Shown here: piece after piece, positions 60,837-64,000 of the stretch
Position numbering within the stretch: position 1 is the stretch's first letter
Layout: every line of letters starts with the position of its first letter
Origin: JADJPO01 sp963750395
GTDB lineage: Bacteria; Actinomycetota; Actinomycetes; Actinomycetales; Kineosporiaceae
Assembly (NCBI GenBank): GCA_963750395.1
Contig: CAVVQM010000012.1
Coordinates: 310,001 to 374,000 of the forward strand
DNA: 64,000 bases
Direction of reading: 5' to 3'
The notes under the pieces: model-generated
What the model was told of the DNA's origin: nothing
The model's input: only the letters and a program-made list of their open reading frames with translations
Database searches by the model: none
Position numbers and translations under genes: made by a program

Positions 60837-60842
60837 ACTGTA
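60837..60842 (-). promoter_or_regulatory. -10 element of a probable leaderless nuoA transcript
   Basis: Minus strand TACAGT, seven-base spacer (CGGACCC), ATG 60829. Confidence 0.55.
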
Positions 60843-60994
60843 GTGCGACGGACCGTCGAACGGGCGGGCCGACAGCGGGAGCGCGGCCTGCCAAACGGGC
60901 CTGGGCGGCCCCGCGACGGATGCTGAATTAGCATCGAGGTGGGACGGCCCCCCGTGGCCCCCGCCTGGACGAGGCGATTGGAGCCGAGGAGCAC

Positions 60995-62860
60995 ATGACC
61001 GAACGAACCGTCGAACGGGTGGCACGCGTCGTCATCCGGTTCGCCGGAGACTCGGGCGACGGGATGCAGTTGACCGGTGACCGCTTCACGGCGGAGACCG
61101 CTTCGGCGGGCAACGACCTGGCCACCCTGCCCAACTTCCCCGCCGAGATCCGGGCGCCCCAGGGCACGTTGCCCGGGGTCTCCAGCTTCCAGTTGCACTT
61201 CGCCGACCACGACGTGCAGACACCCGGCGACGCCCCCGACGTGCTGGTGGCGATGAATCCGGCCGCGCTGAAGTCGAACCTGGGCGAACTGCCACGCGGT
61301 GCGACGATCATCGCCGACTCCCACGCCTTCACCCGGCGCAACCTGTCCAAGGTCGGCTACTCGGCCGACCCGCTCACCGACGGCTCCCTGGACTCCTACC
61401 AGGTGCACGCGCTGCCGCTGACCGAGCTGACGGTGGGGGCCCTGGCCGGTTTCGAGCTGTCCCGCAAGGACGCCGAGCGCGCCAAGAACATGTTCGCCCT
61501 GGGGCTGCTGTCCTGGCTGTACCACCGGCCGACGGACGGGACCGAACGGTTCCTCAGGACCAAGTTCGGCGCCGAGGAGACGCTGCTCCGGGCGAACCTG
61601 GCCGCCTTCCGGGCGGGCTGGGCCTTCGGCGAGACCACCGAGACGTTCGCCGTCCGTTTCACGGTGGACCCGGCGCCGGCCCGGCCAGGCGTCTACCGGA
61701 ACATCACCGGCAACACCGCGCTCGCCCTGGGCCTGGTCACCGCGGCGCACACCTCGGGTCTGCCGCTGGTCCTCGGCTCCTACCCGATCACCCCGGCCTC
61801 GGACATCCTGCACTTCCTGTCCCGGATGAAGAGGTTCGGCGTGACCACGATCCAGGCCGAGGACGAGATCGCCGGTTCGGCGATGGCGCTGGGCGCCGCG
61901 TACGGCGGTGCGCTCGGGGTCACCTCGACCTCCGGTCCGGGTCTGGCGCTCAAGGGCGAGTCGATCGGCCTGGCGGTCTCCCTCGAACTGCCGATGGTGA
62001 TCGTGGACGTCCAGCGCGGCGGCCCCAGCACCGGGCTTCCCACCAAGACCGAGCAGGCCGACCTGCTCCAGGCGATGTACGGGCGCAACGGTGAGGCCCC
62101 GGTCCCGATCGTCGCCCCCCGCTCCCCCGCCGACTGTTTCGACGCGGCGATGGACGCCGTCCGGATCGCCGTCGAGTACCGCACGCCGGTCCTGCTGCTG
62201 TCCGACGGCTACCTGGCCAACGGCTCCGAGCCCTGGCACATCCCGGACCTTGCGGACCTACCGGTCCTCGACCCGAACTTCACGACCGCGCCCAACGCCA
62301 CGAACGCGGCCGGCGAGGCGACCTTCCTGCCCTACGACCGGGACCCGGTGACCCTGGCCCGGCCGTGGGCGGTGCCGGGCACCCCCGGCCTGGCCCACCG
62401 CATCGGCGGTATCGAGAAGGCCGACGGCACCGGCGAGATCAGCTACGACCCGGACAACCACGATTTGATGGTCCGCACCCGGCAGGCGAAGGTCGACGGC
62501 GTCCAGGTGCCCGCGCTCGAGGTCGACGACCCGGACGGTCAGGCCCAGATCCTGGTGATCGGCTGGGGGTCGACCTACGGACCGATCCACGCGGGCGCGG
62601 CAGCGGCCAGGGACCAGGGCGTGACGGTGGCGACCGCCCACCTGCGGCACCTGAACCCGTTGCCCGCCAACACCGGTGACGTGCTGCGGCGCTACGCCAG
62701 GGTGCTGGTCCCGGAGATGAACCTGGGGCAGCTGGCGCTGCTGCTGCGTGGCCGGTTCCTGGTCGATGCCGTCGGCTACAACAAGGTGCGCGGCCTGCCG
62801 TTCACGTCCGCCGAGATCGCCGAGACGATCGTCAAGCTGGCTCAGGAGAGCACCTCATGA
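60995..62860 (+). CDS. korA: 2-oxoacid:ferredoxin oxidoreductase, fused gamma-alpha subunit
   Basis: A 621-residue subunit of 2-oxoglutarate-type ferredoxin oxidoreductase, which makes an acyl-CoA, CO2 and reduced ferredoxin. The N-terminal gamma domain (VVIRFAGDSGDGMQLTGDRF, residues ~12-31) is fused to the alpha domain (LGSYPITPASDILHFLSRM near 265; IQAEDEIAGSAMALGAAYGG; VTSTSGPGLALKGESIGLAV), as in mycobacterial KorA. ATG 60995 follows GAGGAG. The stop overlaps korB (ATGA). The substrate 2-oxoglutarate is by family; other 2-oxoacids are possible. It is divergent from a nuo set lacking NuoEFG, which suggests ferredoxin coupling. Confidence 0.93.
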   Translation: MTERTVERVARVVIRFAGDSGDGMQLTGDRFTAETASAGNDLATLPNFPAEIRAPQGTLPGVSSFQLHFADHDVQTPGDAPDVLVAMNPAALKSNLGELPRGATIIADSHAFTRRNLSKVGYSADPLTDGSLDSYQVHALPLTELTVGALAGFELSRKDAERAKNMFALGLLSWLYHRPTDGTERFLRTKFGAEETLLRANLAAFRAGWAFGETTETFAVRFTVDPAPARPGVYRNITGNTALALGLVTAAHTSGLPLVLGSYPITPASDILHFLSRMKRFGVTTIQAEDEIAGSAMALGAAYGGALGVTSTSGPGLALKGESIGLAVSLELPMVIVDVQRGGPSTGLPTKTEQADLLQAMYGRNGEAPVPIVAPRSPADCFDAAMDAVRIAVEYRTPVLLLSDGYLANGSEPWHIPDLADLPVLDPNFTTAPNATNAAGEATFLPYDRDPVTLARPWAVPGTPGLAHRIGGIEKADGTGEISYDPDNHDLMVRTRQAKVDGVQVPALEVDDPDGQAQILVIGWGSTYGPIHAGAAAARDQGVTVATAHLRHLNPLPANTGDVLRRYARVLVPEMNLGQLALLLRGRFLVDAVGYNKVRGLPFTSAEIAETIVKLAQESTS

Positions 62861-63975
62861 CCTCCGTGCAGGACCTCGGGATCCCGCAGCCGGGCGCCCC
62901 CCGTTCCGGCCTGGACGGCGTGCCGCGCCGCGACGCCGGCGCCGAGCCGTTGTCCAAGAAGGACTTCACCTCGGACTCCGAGGTGCGGTGGTGCCCCGGG
63001 TGCGGCGACTACGCCATCCTGGCCGCGGTGCAGTCGTTCATGCCCGAACTGGGTGTCGAGCGCGAGAACGTGGTCTGCATCAGTGGAATCGGTTGCTCCT
63101 CGCGCTTCCCGTACTACCTGGACACCTACGGGATGCACTCCATCCACGGCCGGGCCCCGGCCATCGCGACCGGCCTGGCCGTCTCGCGACCCGACCTGTC
63201 GGTGTGGGTGGTGACAGGGGACGGAGATGCCCTGTCGATCGGCGGCAACCACCTGATCCACGCCCTGCGGCGCAATCTGAACCTGACGATCCTGCTGTTC
63301 AACAACCGGATCTACGGATTGACCAAGGGCCAGTACTCCCCGACCTCGCAGACCGGCCTGGTCACCAAGTCGACCCCGCTGGGCTCGCTGGACGCCCCGT
63401 TCAACCCCGTCTCCCTGGCCCTGGGCGCCGAGGCGACCTTCGTGGCCCGGACCATGGACTCCGACCGCAAGCACCTGACCTCGGTGCTGCGACAGGCGGT
63501 CGCGCATCGCGGTGCCTCGCTGGTGGAGATCTATCAGAACTGTCCGATCTTCCACGACGGCGCCTTCGAGATGCTCAAGGACCGCACCGACGCCGCCGCC
63601 AGGTTGATCCACCTGGAGCACGGCCGGCCGATGCGCTTCGGCCCCGAGGACGAGGACGGGCAGGGCTCGATGGGCGTCGTCCGCCGCCCGGACGGCTCGC
63701 TCGGGGTCGCTCCCGTCGCCGACGTGGGCCCCGACGCCGTCCTGATCCACGACGCCCAGGCCCCGGATCCGTCGCCGGCCTTCGCGCTGTCCCGGCTGGA
63801 CGACCCGAGCATGACGCACGTGCCCATGGGCGTGTTCCGCTCCGTCGACCGCCCGACCTACGACGACCTCGCCCGGGCCCAGGTCAGCGAGGCCGTGGCC
63901 GCCGCCGGCGGCCCGGCCTCCGACGACGACCTCGCCGCCCTGCTCGCGGGCAACGACACCTGGACCGTCCCCTAG
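62857..63975 (+). CDS. korB: 2-oxoacid:ferredoxin oxidoreductase, beta subunit
   Basis: A 372-residue thiamine-diphosphate and iron-sulfur subunit. The first cluster ligands are in VRWCPGCGDYAILAAVQSF near residue 45, another Cys lies in CISGIGCSSRFPYY near residue 75, and the TPP/Mg motif is VVTGDGDALSIGGNHLIHAL near residue 125 with FNNRIYGLTKGQYSPTS. The late Cys in VEIYQNCPIF near residue 228 completes the set. ATG 62857 overlaps the korA stop. The last bases (CCTAGAAT) contain a -10-like TAGAAT for the next gene. Confidence 0.95.
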   Translation: MTSVQDLGIPQPGAPRSGLDGVPRRDAGAEPLSKKDFTSDSEVRWCPGCGDYAILAAVQSFMPELGVERENVVCISGIGCSSRFPYYLDTYGMHSIHGRAPAIATGLAVSRPDLSVWVVTGDGDALSIGGNHLIHALRRNLNLTILLFNNRIYGLTKGQYSPTSQTGLVTKSTPLGSLDAPFNPVSLALGAEATFVARTMDSDRKHLTSVLRQAVAHRGASLVEIYQNCPIFHDGAFEMLKDRTDAAARLIHLEHGRPMRFGPEDEDGQGSMGVVRRPDGSLGVAPVADVGPDAVLIHDAQAPDPSPAFALSRLDDPSMTHVPMGVFRSVDRPTYDDLARAQVSEAVAAAGGPASDDDLAALLAGNDTWTVP

Positions 63976-63978
63976 AAT
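63973..63978 (+). promoter_or_regulatory. -10 element for a gene starting at the window end
   Basis: TAGAAT overlaps the korB stop codon. Six bases on is ATG 63985, consistent with a leaderless transcript. Confidence 0.45.
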
Positions 63979-63984
63979 CATGGG

Positions 63985-64000
63985 ATGAATTCCTCCGACG
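63985..64000 (+). CDS. Start of an unidentified gene (5 codons visible)
   Basis: ATG 63985 opens MNSSD and the window ends. The placement six bases after TAGAAT supports a real start. The product cannot be identified. Confidence 0.35.

Noticed and set aside
60830..62239. Long minus-strand frame continuing upstream of nuoA, opposite korA
   Set aside because: Only the nuoA part has family sequence and a start; the rest is antisense to a complete korA.

Overview
This is a chromosomal window from a high-GC Gram-positive bacterium (Actinomycetota, class Actinomycetes). The evidence is the strongly G/C-biased third codon positions, the many GTG starts and 4-base gene overlaps, apparent leaderless promoters, and the classic actinobacterial order eno-mazG-lipoprotein-mfd-glmU-prs-rplY-pth followed by ispE-rsmA-rpfB-tatD-metG-rsmI-pmt. 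I cannot name the genus. No CRISPR array, insertion sequence, prophage or rRNA is visible.

1-7.3 kb holds the 5' part of eno, mazG, a SurA-like lipoprotein, a pirin and mfd. 7.3-19.4 kb is an accessory block inside this core order. It carries a cell-surface polysaccharide cluster: Wzz-like co-polymerase, kinase-like protein, Wzy polymerase/ligase, GT2 glycosyltransferase, Wzx flippase, sulfotransferase and a two-subunit Alg13/Alg14-type glycosyltransferase. Next to it lie cysN, cysD and cysQ, which make activated sulfate and clear its by-product. The most economical reading is a locus for a sulfated exopolysaccharide or capsule. 19.5-24.9 kb holds pth, rplY, prs, glmU, tRNA-Gln, and TetR and MarR regulators. 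25-42 kb holds an ABC-F protein, ispE, rsmA, rpfB, tatD, a DUF222/HNH protein, GNAT proteins, metG, class I aldolase, an Eis-like acetyltransferase, rsmI and a protein O-mannosyltransferase. 42-50.3 kb is a set of mostly small, poorly known genes: F420-type oxidoreductase, membrane proteins, SGNH hydrolase, DUF2461, a GH26-like secreted glycosidase, tRNA-Tyr, yajQ, a lipoprotein, htpX and DUF2505.

50.3-60.8 kb carries a partial Complex I: nuoA-B-C-H and nuoI-J-K-L-M-N, with no nuoD, E, F or G. It is read away from a divergent korA-korB pair (2-oxoacid:ferredoxin oxidoreductase, 61-64 kb). Reduced ferredoxin from KorAB feeding a ferredoxin-driven proton-pumping module is a reasonable hypothesis. 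The nuo set is split between nuoH and nuoI by a TetR gene, a tandem repeat array and the 5' stub of a GNAT acetyltransferase gene that ends where the repeats begin.

At least nine reading frames are broken by single-base indels, including essential-type genes (pth, prs) and nuoB and nuoL. In most cases restoring one base gives a perfect family sequence. I therefore annotate these as full genes with a probable sequence error and give the coordinates so they can be checked. Two genes (mazG, pth) appear to start at CTG inside a CTGA overlap with the upstream stop codon.
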